NCBI RefSeq assembly: GCF_026248825.1
Contig: NZ_CP110973.1
Span: forward strand, 4,175,501 to 4,239,500
Reading direction: 5' to 3'
DNA from: Larkinella insperata
Lineage (GTDB): Bacteria > Bacteroidota > Bacteroidia > Cytophagales > Spirosomataceae
DNA: 64,000 nucleotides
In this document: positions 50,809-59,883 of the stretch, piece after piece
Numbering within the stretch: the stretch's first letter is position 1
Layout of the letters: each line of letters starts with the position of its first letter
Made by a program: the position numbers and the translations under genes
The notes under the pieces: generated by a model
The model's database searches: none
Seen by the model: only the letters and a program-made list of their open reading frames with translations
What the model was told of the DNA's origin: nothing

Positions 50809-51810
50809 TTACCACTTCAAAAGGGCTGAAGCCCAAGTAAAACCGCTGCCAAAAGCGGCCAGGCAAATCAGGTCACCCGGCTGGATTCGACCCTGCTCCC
50901 AGGCTTCGGTGAGCGCGATCGGGATGGATGCCGCTGTGGTATTGCCAAACCGCTGAATGTTGTTCACAACTTTCTCGGGTGGTAATTTCAGTTGCTGCCG
51001 GACGTAATCCGAGATGCGGATATTAGCCTGATGGGGCACCAGCAAGGCAATGTCCTCGGGGCTGTATCCGTTAGCCTGCAGCGCTTCCTGAATGACTCCC
51101 GCAAAGTGCACCGTTGCGTGTTTAAAAACCGCATTGCCGTTCATAAATACGTCAAAACCGCCCTCGTCAATCATTTCCTTCGTGGCCGCGCGTGAAGGTC
51201 GGCTGCTGCCCGGCTCACGGATGTAAAGCTCCTCAGCGTAACGGCCGTCGGCGTGCAGGTGGGTTGATAAAATACGGTGTTCGGGATCGTCGGTGGCCTG
51301 CAAAACGGCCGCACCCGCGCCATCCCCGAAAATAACCGCTACATTCCGGCCCGCTGTGCTTTTGTTGATCCAGGTGGACTGAATCTCCGAACCCACCACC
51401 AGAACCGTTTTGTACATACCGGTCTTAATAAACTGATCCGCAATGGAAAGCGCGTATACGAAGCCGGAACACTGGTTTCGAATATCGATGACGCCGATGC
51501 CTTCCAGACCCATCTCGCGCTGCATCAGAAAGCCCGACCCGGGGAAAAAGTAGTCGGGCGTAATGGTGGCAAAAACAATTAAGTCAATATCCGACGGCTG
51601 TAGCCCCGCCCGTTCGATGGCCATGCGGGAGGCCGCCGTGGCCATGCTGGCGTTGGTATCCTTGCCGTACGTAAAATACCGGCGCTGCTCAATACCCGTG
51701 CGCTCCCGAATCCACTTGTCCGACGTGTCCATGTATTGCGTCAGATCCTGGTTGGTAACGACGTTTTCGGGAACGTAAAAACCCAGCCCGGTGATTGTTG
51801 AATAAGCCAT
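50809..51810 (-). CDS. fabH: 3-oxoacyl-[acyl-carrier-protein] synthase III
   Basis: FabH starts fatty acid synthesis by joining acetyl-CoA (or a branched primer) with malonyl-ACP. The 333-residue protein has the thiolase fold with the catalytic Cys114 (RNQCSGFVYAL), the His motif LVPHQANIRI and the Asn motif FGNTTAASIPIAL near 275. It begins MAYSTITGLGFYVPENVV. It lies 87 bp downstream of pssA on the same strand, so the two lipid genes may share transcription. Confidence 0.94.
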   Translation of the reverse strand: MAYSTITGLGFYVPENVVTNQDLTQYMDTSDKWIRERTGIEQRRYFTYGKDTNASMATAASRMAIERAGLQPSDIDLIVFATITPDYFFPGSGFLMQREMGLEGIGVIDIRNQCSGFVYALSIADQFIKTGMYKTVLVVGSEIQSTWINKSTAGRNVAVIFGDGAGAAVLQATDDPEHRILSTHLHADGRYAEELYIREPGSSRPSRAATKEMIDEGGFDVFMNGNAVFKHATVHFAGVIQEALQANGYSPEDIALLVPHQANIRISDYVRQQLKLPPEKVVNNIQRFGNTTAASIPIALTEAWEQGRIQPGDLICLAAFGSGFTWASALLKW

Positions 51811-51897
51811 TGTTTATGCCTTAATTTCCTTCAGTAAGGAATACTCTTCCCTAATTAAATGGGCCAGCGGTTGATCGCGGGCCGTATCGGCACCCCG

Positions 51898-52557
51898 TTA
51901 CTGCTTTACTCCCTTATTTCTAACGAAAAATGAAACCAGGATGTATAAGAAAATAACCAACGGAAACCCCGCGAATCGCAAAACTAACAAGAGCAGGGCC
52001 GATGCGATCAGGAAAATGAATTTTACCTGATTGTCCCGCCAGCCGAAGGTTTTAAACTTGAACGCCAGCAACGGCAATTCGGCCACCAGCATGAACGAAA
52101 AGCCGACCAGAAAAAACAACGTAATGGGATTTTGCCACAGAAAAGCAAACTGGGGCTGGTAAGAACTCATCAGCGGAAAAGCCGCAATCAGGAGCGAATT
52201 GGCCGGAACGGGCAACCCGATGAACTGGTCGGACTGGCGGGTGTCGATGTTGAAATTAGCCAGCCGGATGGCCGACAGAAGCGCAACCAGATAAGCCGCA
52301 TATGACCAGGTTCCGAGTCCCAACGACCACAACTCCTGGAAGATCAGGGTGGCGGGTAAAACCCCAAACGTCACAACGTCGGCCAGTGAATCCAGTTCTT
52401 TTCCGAAAGGACCCGACACGCCCGCCAGCCGGGCCACAAAACCGTCGCCAAAATCGAGCGCCCCCGCCAGCAGGATGAGCCAGGCCGCCAGCTCGGAATG
52501 CCCGCGTAGCGTCATGACCAGGCCGATGCAGCCGCAGAGCAGGTTGCCACAGGTCAT
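51898..52557 (-). CDS. pssA: CDP-diacylglycerol-serine O-phosphatidyltransferase
   Basis: PssA makes phosphatidylserine from CDP-diacylglycerol and serine in the inner membrane. The annotated frame from ATG 52557 has 219 residues and about seven hydrophobic segments. The CDP-alcohol phosphotransferase motif D-x2-DG-x2-AR-x8-G-x3-D-x3-D is present as DFGDGFVARLAGVSGPFGKELDSLAD. The start is unclear: in-frame sequence upstream (INTLFRQLPNAMTCGNL) looks like the family N-terminus, but the only candidate codon before the stop is ATT at 52590. A rare ATT start or a shorter protein are both possible. Confidence 0.88.
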   Translation of the reverse strand: MTCGNLLCGCIGLVMTLRGHSELAAWLILLAGALDFGDGFVARLAGVSGPFGKELDSLADVVTFGVLPATLIFQELWSLGLGTWSYAAYLVALLSAIRLANFNIDTRQSDQFIGLPVPANSLLIAAFPLMSSYQPQFAFLWQNPITLFFLVGFSFMLVAELPLLAFKFKTFGWRDNQVKFIFLIASALLLLVLRFAGFPLVIFLYILVSFFVRNKGVKQ

Positions 52558-52821
52558 GGCATTGGGGAGTTGTCGGAAAAGCGTGTTAATCGACTTTCAG
52601 TAGCTTAGGTGAAACGTTGGTTCGGTCAGAATCGGACTGGATACGGAAAATACCCTGTCGGAAATAACCGCGTAAATCTACGGGAGAGAGTTGTCAACTC
52701 AAATTTTTGGACGGAAGAAAAGAATTTTCTGTGGTAATCCCGCTGCACGAATGATTGGCAAAAACCGTTATTTCGTAGTAAATTGAAAGATTATTGGCAT
52801 CAGAAATCATCGTTTTTAAGT

Positions 52822-53901
52822 GTGGAAGAGTCCGCCGTACGAAAGATAATTCACATTGATATGGACGCGTTTTACGCGTCCGTTGAGCAGCGGGACAATG
52901 CCGAATTGCGGGGGAAACCCGTGGCCGTGGGTGGTTCGCGCCAGCGGGGGGTGGTGGCGGCAGCCAGTTACGAGGCCCGGCAGTTTGGCGTCCGCTCGGC
53001 CATGGCATCTTCGGTGGCCGTTCGGAAATGTCCCGTATTGATCTTTGTCAAACCGCGCTTCGACGTTTATAAAGCCGTTTCCAGCCAGATACGGGCTATT
53101 TTTGCCGAATATACGGCGCTCATCGAACCGTTGTCGCTGGACGAAGCTTATCTGGACGTAACCGAAAATCTGAAAGGGATTCCCTCCGCGACGCAGATTG
53201 CCCAGGAAATCCGGGCTGAAATTCAGCAGCAAACTCAGTTGACGGCTTCGGCGGGGATTTCGTACAACAAGTTTCTGGCAAAACTAGCCTCCGACTTCCG
53301 TAAACCCAACGGATTTTATGTGATCAAACCCGCGCAGGGCCTGGCGTTCGTTGAGACGCTGACCGTCGGGCAGTTTCACGGTATTGGCCGGGTGACGGCG
53401 GCCCGGCTCAACGAGCTTGGCATTTTTACCGGCTGGGATTTGCGGCAGCAAACCGAAGCCTTTCTGAAACAACACTTTGGCAAGGCCGGAAGCTATTATT
53501 ACACCATTGCCCGGGCGATTGACCACCGGCCCGTTACGCCCGACCGGATTCGCAAATCGATTGGTTCGGAAAATACGTTTGACCGGGATTTAAGCGCAGA
53601 TTCTGAACTCGTTGAGGGGTTGCAACCGATGCTCGATTCGGTCTGGCGGTCGTGTCAACGCCTGGGGGTGGCTGGCCGTACGGTAACGTTAAAGGTGAAA
53701 TTTGCCGATTTCGAGCAAATAACCCGCAGCCGGACAGCGTTGGGACCTATACTGCAAAAAGAGTTTCTGGATCGGATCGGCGTGGAGTTGTTAACGGCGC
53801 TTTTTCCGGTGCCCAAGGGGGTGCGGCTGCTGGGTATTTCGGTTTCGAACCTGGAAACTACCGATCAGCCCACCAGCCAGCAACTGCTGTTGCCTTTTTA
53901 A
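52822..53901 (+). CDS. dinB: DNA polymerase IV (Y-family translesion polymerase)
   Basis: DinB copies past damaged bases with low fidelity. The 359-residue protein has IIHIDMDAFYASVEQRDNAELRGKPV at the start (two catalytic Asp) and SLDEAYLDVT with the third acidic cluster, then the little finger with IGRVTAARLNELGI. The GTG at 52822 (VEESAVRKIIHID) fits the family start; the frame reaches back to TTG 52783 without homologous sequence. No SOS box was identified. The last residues (QQLLLPF) resemble the beta-clamp binding motif QLxLF. Confidence 0.95.
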   Translation: MEESAVRKIIHIDMDAFYASVEQRDNAELRGKPVAVGGSRQRGVVAAASYEARQFGVRSAMASSVAVRKCPVLIFVKPRFDVYKAVSSQIRAIFAEYTALIEPLSLDEAYLDVTENLKGIPSATQIAQEIRAEIQQQTQLTASAGISYNKFLAKLASDFRKPNGFYVIKPAQGLAFVETLTVGQFHGIGRVTAARLNELGIFTGWDLRQQTEAFLKQHFGKAGSYYYTIARAIDHRPVTPDRIRKSIGSENTFDRDLSADSELVEGLQPMLDSVWRSCQRLGVAGRTVTLKVKFADFEQITRSRTALGPILQKEFLDRIGVELLTALFPVPKGVRLLGISVSNLETTDQPTSQQLLLPF

Positions 53902-54000
53902 GAAAACGACCGTTACCGGTTTGTAAAAATACCGTCAGGTACCATACATCGGCTATTTTTTTATGTAATTTGTAGCCACTTTTTTTTCACCGAACACGCT

Positions 54001-54375
54001 ATGAACGCCCGACCGAAACCAAACCGTTATTACATGATGTCGAACGGCCCGGCATTGATGACGGAATGGAGTCTGAAAGAACTTAAGCCGACTGATAGCC
54101 CCCTGCCCATCAAACTGACGAAGCAGTGGCTGCTGGCTTTTGGTTTTCGGCCCGACGCGCGGGGGCAGTACTGGACGCTGGAAGACTGCCGGTTAATTCC
54201 GGGTGTCAACTGCTGGCTGTGCGTGCATTCGCGTCGGTATCTGCGGTTCGTGCATGAACTGCAGGATTTGTTCGACGATCTCTATAAATATACGGAACTG
54301 AGGCTGAAAACTGGCCTTAACAGCCTGCATGTGCCGACCATTCTGCCAACATCCGTTCGTGCTTCTAAGCTTTAG
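54001..54375 (+). CDS. Conserved hypothetical protein (LTxxWLxxFGF...VHxLQ type)
   Basis: A 124-residue small basic protein. It shows LTKQWLLAFGFRPDARGQYWTLED and a later RRYLRFVHELQDLFDDLYKYTE, a pattern shared with hypothetical proteins I recall from Bacteroidota genomes and phages (LT-x2-WL-x2-LGF ... YVHQLQNLYFALT). No known fold or activity. It stands between dinB and the secreted glycoside hydrolase gene. Confidence 0.7.
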   Translation: MNARPKPNRYYMMSNGPALMTEWSLKELKPTDSPLPIKLTKQWLLAFGFRPDARGQYWTLEDCRLIPGVNCWLCVHSRRYLRFVHELQDLFDDLYKYTELRLKTGLNSLHVPTILPTSVRASKL

Positions 54376-54423
54376 CGGTGTAACCCACGTGTCACTAAAT
54401 ACTGAAAGGAGCGACTATTGGGT

Positions 54424-56868
54424 TTATTGAATCATGATTTTTTTCGTATGCAGATTGCCGCACAGATTAACGCGTAAAATATAGACGCCCGCACTCAAGC
54501 CATCCAATCGTACTTCCATATCTCCAGGTGACTTCAGGGCGCGGTAGGGGACTTTGTACGCCCTCCCCTGGGCATCGGTAACGGCTACATTCACCTCCGT
54601 ACACTGACTATCAATTCCCTGGATGACTACATGGTTAGCGGTGGGATTGGGGTAAATCGCAAAGGGTTTGGCAACGGGCTGAGACGGTACTACCTCAATC
54701 AACGCCACCCAATCCTCATTCACGGCATCCGGGGGCGTACCAATGGATTGCGGACCGCTACCGGCGACCGAACGCACCGAACCGTCCTGCAGGGAGCCGC
54801 CGTTGCGGGGATCATACCATTTTACCGAGTAGGTATCCTCCGTGCTTAAGGTAATGGTGGCTGTTCCGCCGTCTTTGAGGTAAACCACATACAGCTTGCC
54901 TTCCTGGCCTAACACCCAGCCCCGGCTGACGTTGTTTAAGACCGTAGCCTCTTTAACGGGTACGTGCGCATTGAAAAAATTCAGGGCATTCCGGTTGAAG
55001 CGCCACATCTTGGCCCGTGAGCGGAAGTCTTCGGCGGCCAGATCGGTTTCGCCGGTGTTGCCACCAAAATAGTATTCAATACCGGCTCCACCAGCCATCA
55101 GGTTGCCCCACAAGCACTCCTGCCGCATACCATCCTGATTGTCGGCCACAGTACCTCTTTTGCCTTTGTAATCGGCATCGGTGGACACGCCCACGGAATT
55201 CTGCTCATCGTTGGCCACAATCCACTTCTTGCTCGCCAGATTCGACTGCTGCACCCATAGTTTGGTTTCCTTGTAAACATTGTTCCAGTCGGTCTGGATC
55301 GAAACCCCACTGTAGTCGGACTGATTGCCCAATAAAGGGGTGTAGGCTTCGTTCTGCTGTTTCACGTTGGTGTGCAGGACGATGTTGCTCTTGTACGGGT
55401 CATGCTCGTAGAAGTACTGGGCCATGTCCTTGCGCTGCTGGGTGGTCTGAATGTTTTCTTCACCGATGTTCCAGTTCAGGGCCAGGTGATGACCAAACCG
55501 GGCGATCAGTTCGCGGTAGTACAGCCTGCGCTGAACCCCCACCTCGCCACCGTCCAGCAACGTGCAGTTTTCCTTCTCCTGGGTTTTGAAGTGCAGATAC
55601 ATCCCGAGCTTTTCACTGTGCTCAAAAACCATTTCCCACTGATCCAGCTTCGAGCAGTCCATCCGGGTGAAATCTTCCGAACTCACGTACGGATACACAT
55701 TTTTGTCATCGCCCTTGATGTTCATCGTCAGAAACGAGAAACTGTTGAGCTGCTGGCTGGCCAGGTAATTGATTGCCCCGATGATGCCCTTACCTTTGCT
55801 GCCCTGCCAGGTAGGGTCGCCCTCTTTCCAGTCCTGCACGTGAGGTCCCCAGGTTTTACGCCGACCCGCAATATTGGGCGTATTGTCAAAGTCGTTATAG
55901 GCCAGAAAGTTCTCCGGTGAGTCGACACCCCCTTTCACAAAATAGTCGCCGGTTTCGGCAAACTGCAAGTAGTGTTCGCCCACGTAGCGCAGACGGCCCT
56001 TGGCCCGAAGGTCTGTTCCTTTTTTGTCGGTTGCGGAGACGGTAATAGTTCCCGATTTACCGTCAACCAGTGACACGGCGGTTCCTTCAGCATCCTCGTC
56101 ACTAACGGCAATATTATCGCCTTTCCGCATGGAGATGGTGTAGTTCCAGATGCCGGTTTCGTCGGGTGAGAAATGCACTTTCCAGCTATTGCCAAAAGTA
56201 GCGCTGGTCTGGCCCGCGTTGCCATCGGCGGCAAAATAGCCCGGCACCACAAAGCGTTTGGTTCCTTTGGTAAAGGTTACGTTCAGACGGTAGTTCAGGA
56301 AGGGGTTTTCGGCTGCGGATTCGGCGGTCGCCGGGCCGTCAATGACCAGCGTTATTTTATGCCATTTCTTCAACTCCCCTTCGACAAGAACATTTCCTTT
56401 GCCTTCCGGGCCGTAATTGGGGGCGTCATCGGGCGGGGTGATGGATACAACCGTGAAGGTAACCGTCATTGATGTGCCGGCCACACCGGAAGCGTTGTAG
56501 GGCGTGGCTTTCAGGGTATGCACGCCCAGCGTAGGCGTCCAATTGTTGGGAGAACCCTGGGAATCGCCCGCCAGAAAATAGGGGGCATCCCGTTCGGTGC
56601 GGAAGTTCTCGTTACCGTCCAGGGCAAAAACCACCCTCCCGATGGTAGACGGATTGGTATTAGCCCGAACGTTGAGCGAGTTGCCGGTTACTTTCAGGTT
56701 GATTGTATCGCCATTTTTTAACGGCTTCAGGTCGGTATTGGTGGTGGCGCTAACCAGCGTAAGGCCGCTTATTTCATCGGCGTACGCGAAAAAGGGGAGC
56801 AGGTTCAGGATGATTGTACAACAGGCCAGAAACCGCTGCAACCCTGTTTTTGGTAATTGTTTTTTCAT
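54424..56868 (-). CDS. Type IX secreted DUF5060 glycoside-hydrolase-like protein
   Basis: An 814-residue exported protein. Signal peptide: MKKQLPKTGLQRFLACCTIILNLLPFFAYA, cleaved near residue 30. An Ig/cadherin-like part follows (about 35-150), then a DUF5060-type beta-sandwich (LVEGELKKWHKITLVIDGP, about 160-290), and a catalytic-like TIM-barrel region (GEHYLQFAETGDYFVKGGVDSPENFLAYNDFD to ALNWNIGEENIQTTQQRKD). The C-terminus (AIYPNPTANHVVIQGI...GVYILRVNLCGNLHTKKIMIQ) is a type A Por secretion tail. The substrate is unknown. The Glu pair in NIGEEN is a candidate acid/base. Confidence 0.88.
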   Translation of the reverse strand: MKKQLPKTGLQRFLACCTIILNLLPFFAYADEISGLTLVSATTNTDLKPLKNGDTINLKVTGNSLNVRANTNPSTIGRVVFALDGNENFRTERDAPYFLAGDSQGSPNNWTPTLGVHTLKATPYNASGVAGTSMTVTFTVVSITPPDDAPNYGPEGKGNVLVEGELKKWHKITLVIDGPATAESAAENPFLNYRLNVTFTKGTKRFVVPGYFAADGNAGQTSATFGNSWKVHFSPDETGIWNYTISMRKGDNIAVSDEDAEGTAVSLVDGKSGTITVSATDKKGTDLRAKGRLRYVGEHYLQFAETGDYFVKGGVDSPENFLAYNDFDNTPNIAGRRKTWGPHVQDWKEGDPTWQGSKGKGIIGAINYLASQQLNSFSFLTMNIKGDDKNVYPYVSSEDFTRMDCSKLDQWEMVFEHSEKLGMYLHFKTQEKENCTLLDGGEVGVQRRLYYRELIARFGHHLALNWNIGEENIQTTQQRKDMAQYFYEHDPYKSNIVLHTNVKQQNEAYTPLLGNQSDYSGVSIQTDWNNVYKETKLWVQQSNLASKKWIVANDEQNSVGVSTDADYKGKRGTVADNQDGMRQECLWGNLMAGGAGIEYYFGGNTGETDLAAEDFRSRAKMWRFNRNALNFFNAHVPVKEATVLNNVSRGWVLGQEGKLYVVYLKDGGTATITLSTEDTYSVKWYDPRNGGSLQDGSVRSVAGSGPQSIGTPPDAVNEDWVALIEVVPSQPVAKPFAIYPNPTANHVVIQGIDSQCTEVNVAVTDAQGRAYKVPYRALKSPGDMEVRLDGLSAGVYILRVNLCGNLHTKKIMIQ

Positions 56869-57230
56869 AAAAATAATGGTGGGGGTATCCGTATGCTATT
56901 AACCGGTCTATCCGTTGGCGTTAGCGGGTGCTCCCTGACTCAAACACACCCTTTTAAACTGGTTACGTTCTGAGACGATTGGTTGCAGCCCCGTACTGCC
57001 AAAGGTGCCTGCGCAATTCTGTCCTATTAATTTATGCCCGAATTATACTTATAAGATAGAAGCAAGAATACTTAAGCAAAGTAGCGAAAATTTTTGGTTT
57101 TGGACGAATTAAGTTCGGGAACGGTTACCGGCGTTTGAAGGGGTAGACCGCTTAGATGGCGAAGCGAAGCGGGGGTATCCTTGCCAGCAAGTCGGTCAAC
57201 AGGGGAGGGAAGGTGAGGGGGCGTAAAAAC
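56869..57230. other. Gene-free stretch upstream of the secreted hydrolase gene
   Basis: About 360 bp between the DUF5060 gene start and the tRNA-Asp terminator. I see no supported ORF. The minus-strand promoter for the hydrolase gene should lie here, but no clean TTTG/TAnnTTTG pair was found. A mixed AT-rich part (57031-57110) is the likeliest place. Confidence 0.4.
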
Positions 57231-57266
57231 AAAAAAGCCCTTCAGGGTTCTTCCTGAGGGCTTTTT
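57231..57266 (-). terminator. Intrinsic terminator of tRNA-Asp
   Basis: AAAAAGCCC with GGGCTTTTT flanks a TTCAGG/CCTGA stem with one bulged T; the hairpin (57232-57266) ends in a T-run on the minus strand. It begins 10 nt after the tRNA. Confidence 0.9.
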
Positions 57267-57275
57267 GTCTTGGAG

Positions 57276-57349
57276 CGGACCGGACGGGACTCGAACCCGC
57301 GACCTCCGCCGTGACAGGGCGGCATTCTAACCAACTGAACTACCGATCC
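57276..57349 (-). tRNA. tRNA-Asp (GUC anticodon)
   Basis: On the minus strand the 74-nt cloverleaf reads GGATCGG at the 5' end, paired with CCGGTCC at the 3' end, discriminator G. The anticodon stem CCGCC/GGCGG encloses CTGTCAC with GTC anticodon, and the T-arm is GCGGG/CCCGT-like around TTCGAGT. The CCA is not encoded. A full promoter lies 42 bp upstream and a strong terminator downstream. Confidence 0.95.
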
Positions 57350-57390
57350 AAGTTTTTCTTTTTTGCCTTCGTGATTCCGAAAACGTGGTG

Positions 57391-57421
57391 CAAAGGTAGT
57401 GGCTTTTCGATATAACGCAAT
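57391..57421 (-). promoter_or_regulatory. Bacteroidota promoter of tRNA-Asp
   Basis: On the minus strand ATTG, then exactly 19 bases, then TACCTTTG (57398-57391). This is TTTG-N19-TAnnTTTG with one mismatch in the first element. Transcription should start about 35 nt before the tRNA. Confidence 0.7.
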
Positions 57422-57452
57422 ACCTTTACTGAAAAAAAATGAAGAAAATTTA

Positions 57453-57974
57453 ATGAAGAAACCTTCCACGGCTGAGTATCCGGTCGAGAGCTTTTTCGCT
57501 AGATACATCGATTTAGTTGATACCGAGAATGTTATCGACCTGTTGCGCCAGCAATGCGCTATTGTAGAAAGTTTGTATAAAAATTTAACGGTTGTGCAGC
57601 AGGACTACCGGTATGCGGCCGGAAAGTGGTCGCCCAAGGAAATGTTGGGACACATGATCGATACCGAACGCATTTTTGCCTACCGGGCCCTGTGCATTGC
57701 CCGGGGGGAACAACAGTCACTGCCGGGTTTCGACGAAAACACCTATGTCGATAACGCCAACTTCAGCGCGCAATCGCAGCAGCAACTGCTCCACCAATAC
57801 GGGTTGGTGCGTCAGTCGACCCTGGCCTTTGCCGAAAGCCTGACGGAAGAAGCGCAGGAGCGGGTGGGAACGGCCAACGGGGCGCCCCTGTCGGCACGGG
57901 CCTTCTTTACGATCACCGCCGGGCACGAACGCCATCACCTAAACATATTAGCCCAACGGTACGGTTTGAAATGA
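57453..57974 (+). CDS. DinB-fold (DUF664-like) metal-dependent protein
   Basis: A 173-residue four-helix-bundle protein of the DinB/YfiT family (not the polymerase). Metal-binding His pattern: GHMIDTERIFAYRALCIARG with the first His, and GHERHHLNILAQRY near the C-terminus with the second and third. Such proteins are thiol-related or hydrolase-like and often of unknown substrate. The frame reaches back to GTG 57399, but ATG 57453 (MKKPSTAEYPVES) is the natural start. Its ATG-stop overlaps the next gene by four bases (ATGA), so they are translationally coupled. Confidence 0.88.
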   Translation: MKKPSTAEYPVESFFARYIDLVDTENVIDLLRQQCAIVESLYKNLTVVQQDYRYAAGKWSPKEMLGHMIDTERIFAYRALCIARGEQQSLPGFDENTYVDNANFSAQSQQQLLHQYGLVRQSTLAFAESLTEEAQERVGTANGAPLSARAFFTITAGHERHHLNILAQRYGLK

Positions 57975-59092
57975 ACATAAAGGAGGTAACAAGCCATCTC
58001 GAAGCCTGGGCGCCACTGGCCTACCAGGAAAGCTACGACAACGCGGGACTCATCGTCGGCGATCCCGGAGCGAGCGTAACGGGCATTCTAATAACCCTCG
58101 ACATCACGGAGGCCGTCGTGGACGAAGCGGTTCGGAAGAACTGTAACCTCATCGTGGCGCACCACCCGATTGTTTTTCGGGGATTAAAAAAACTCACCGG
58201 CCGCAATTACGTTGAACGGGTGGTGATCAAAGCCATCAAAAACGACGTGGCTCTGTATGCCGCCCATACCAACCTCGATAACATTGCTGGGGGGGTGAGT
58301 TTTAAGATTGCCGAAAAGCTGGGGCTGGCAAACGTGCAGATCCTAGCGCCCAAATCCGATGTGCTGATGAAACTGGTGACGTTTGTGCCGACCGTACAGG
58401 GAAATCCGGCGTTTCGGGGAGCCACCCAGGCGGTGCTGGACGCTTTGTACGAAGCCGGCGTGGGGCAGATCGGGAAGTACGACCGGTGCAGCTTCCGGGC
58501 CGAGGGTACCGGGACGTTTCGCGGAAACGCCGAATCTAATCCCACGCTGGGGGAAGCGGGCGAAGACGAAGAGGCCCACGAAAATCGGATTGAAGTTATT
58601 TTTCAGGCGCATCGGCAGAAAACGGTGCTGGCCGCTTTGCGAAAAGCACATCCGTACGAGGAAGTCGCCTATTACCTGACAACGCTGGTAAATGAAAACC
58701 AGGAGGTCGGGTCGGGGGCGGTTGGTGACTTGCCGGAAGCGCTTAGCGAAGCTGAATTTCTGGCGTACCTGAAAAACCGGATGAATCTTTCCGTGATCCG
58801 GCATACGGCTTTGCGGGGGCAGCCGGTCCGCCGGGTGGCCGTGTGCGGAGGAGCCGGTGGCTTTTTGCTGAACGACGCCGTTGGAGCCCGTGCCGACGTG
58901 TTTGTGACGGCGGATTATAAATACCACGAATTCTTCGATGCGGACGGACGGATCATCATTACCGATATCGGGCATTACGAAAGCGAAGTATTTACTAAAG
59001 AGTTGATTCAACAGTATTTATTGGAAAAGTTTATTACCTTTGCGGTAATTTTGTCCGACATTGACACCAACCCGGTGCTATACTACTTATAG
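57971..59092 (+). CDS. Nif3-like dinuclear metal-binding protein (DUF34)
   Basis: A 373-residue protein of the Nif3/YqfO family (annotated GTP cyclohydrolase 1 type 2 in some databases). It begins NIKEVTSHLEAWAPLAYQESYDNAGLIVGDP, then NLIVAHHPIVFRGLKKL with the metal His pair, and later VFVTADYKYHEFFDADGRIIITDIGHYESE. A PII-like insert (about 125-235) interrupts the core, as in the longer Firmicutes/Bacteroidota form. It follows the DinB-fold gene with a four-base overlap and is followed by the zinc-ribbon gene after 18 bp: a three-gene operon. Confidence 0.94.
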   Translation: MNIKEVTSHLEAWAPLAYQESYDNAGLIVGDPGASVTGILITLDITEAVVDEAVRKNCNLIVAHHPIVFRGLKKLTGRNYVERVVIKAIKNDVALYAAHTNLDNIAGGVSFKIAEKLGLANVQILAPKSDVLMKLVTFVPTVQGNPAFRGATQAVLDALYEAGVGQIGKYDRCSFRAEGTGTFRGNAESNPTLGEAGEDEEAHENRIEVIFQAHRQKTVLAALRKAHPYEEVAYYLTTLVNENQEVGSGAVGDLPEALSEAEFLAYLKNRMNLSVIRHTALRGQPVRRVAVCGGAGGFLLNDAVGARADVFVTADYKYHEFFDADGRIIITDIGHYESEVFTKELIQQYLLEKFITFAVILSDIDTNPVLYYL

Positions 59093-59110
59093 GCAGATAA
59101 AACAGCACGA

Positions 59111-59860
59111 ATGGAACTCACGATTGCTCAAAAACTCGAAGCACTTCTTAAACTTCAATCGATTGATTCTCAACTTGATGAAATAAAAAAGATCCGCGGT
59201 GACCTGCCGGAAGAGGTACGCGATCTGGAAGACGATATTGCCGGCTTTGAAACTCGTATCGGCAAATTTAACGCCGATATCCAGGTACTGGAGGAGGAAA
59301 TTGACCGGAATCGGGCTGTTAAAAAGGATGCCGAAAAGTTGATTACCCGTTATAAAGATCAGCAGATGAACGTCCGCAATAACCGCGAATTTGACGCCAT
59401 CTCTAAAGAAGTTGAACTGCAAACGCTGGAAATTGAACTGGCCGACAAGAAAATCAACGAGGCCTCGTTTAAAATCCGCAACAAGCAGGAAGAAATCAAA
59501 GCAACGCAGTCGGCGCTGGATGAACGCAAGGAGGACCTGAAAGCCAAGATGCAGGAGCTAAACCAGCTTACTTCCGAAAGCCAGGACGAAGAAAAAGCCC
59601 TGATCGCCGAGCGTGAAGATCAGATGACGCATATCGAAGAGCGGTTGCTGAAATCGTACACCAAAATTCGGGAGAATGCGCTGAACGGTTTGGCGGTGGT
59701 CGTGGTCAAACGCGGTGCCTGCGGTGGCTGTTTCAACGTTGTTCCCCCGCAGCGGCAGGCCGACATCCGGGATAAAAAGAAAATTATTGTTTGCGAGCAT
59801 TGCGGCCGGATTTTCGCCGATGTGGAAGGCGTTCCCGAGCCCGTGTCGTCGCGCCGATAA
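59111..59860 (+). CDS. C4-type zinc ribbon protein (DUF164-like), coiled coil
   Basis: A 249-residue protein: a long coiled coil (about 5-175, e.g. IDSQLDEIKKIRGDLPEEVRDLEDDIAGFETRIGKFN, in parts) followed by a zinc ribbon with CGGCFNVVPP and CEHCGRIF, about 200-240. It resembles the DUF164/zf-RING_7 proteins linked to RNA or translation-related roles in other bacteria; the exact role here is not known. It is the last gene of the DinB-fold/Nif3 operon; a terminator with UUCG loop begins 23 bp after the stop. Confidence 0.9.
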   Translation: MELTIAQKLEALLKLQSIDSQLDEIKKIRGDLPEEVRDLEDDIAGFETRIGKFNADIQVLEEEIDRNRAVKKDAEKLITRYKDQQMNVRNNREFDAISKEVELQTLEIELADKKINEASFKIRNKQEEIKATQSALDERKEDLKAKMQELNQLTSESQDEEKALIAEREDQMTHIEERLLKSYTKIRENALNGLAVVVVKRGACGGCFNVVPPQRQADIRDKKKIIVCEHCGRIFADVEGVPEPVSSRR

Positions 59861-59883
59861 CAGGATACTTCTTTTCCATCAAG

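Noticed and set aside
57453..57974. Reading the DinB-fold protein as a DNA polymerase
   Set aside because: It belongs to the DinB/YfiT metal-binding family; the true polymerase IV is at 52822-53901.
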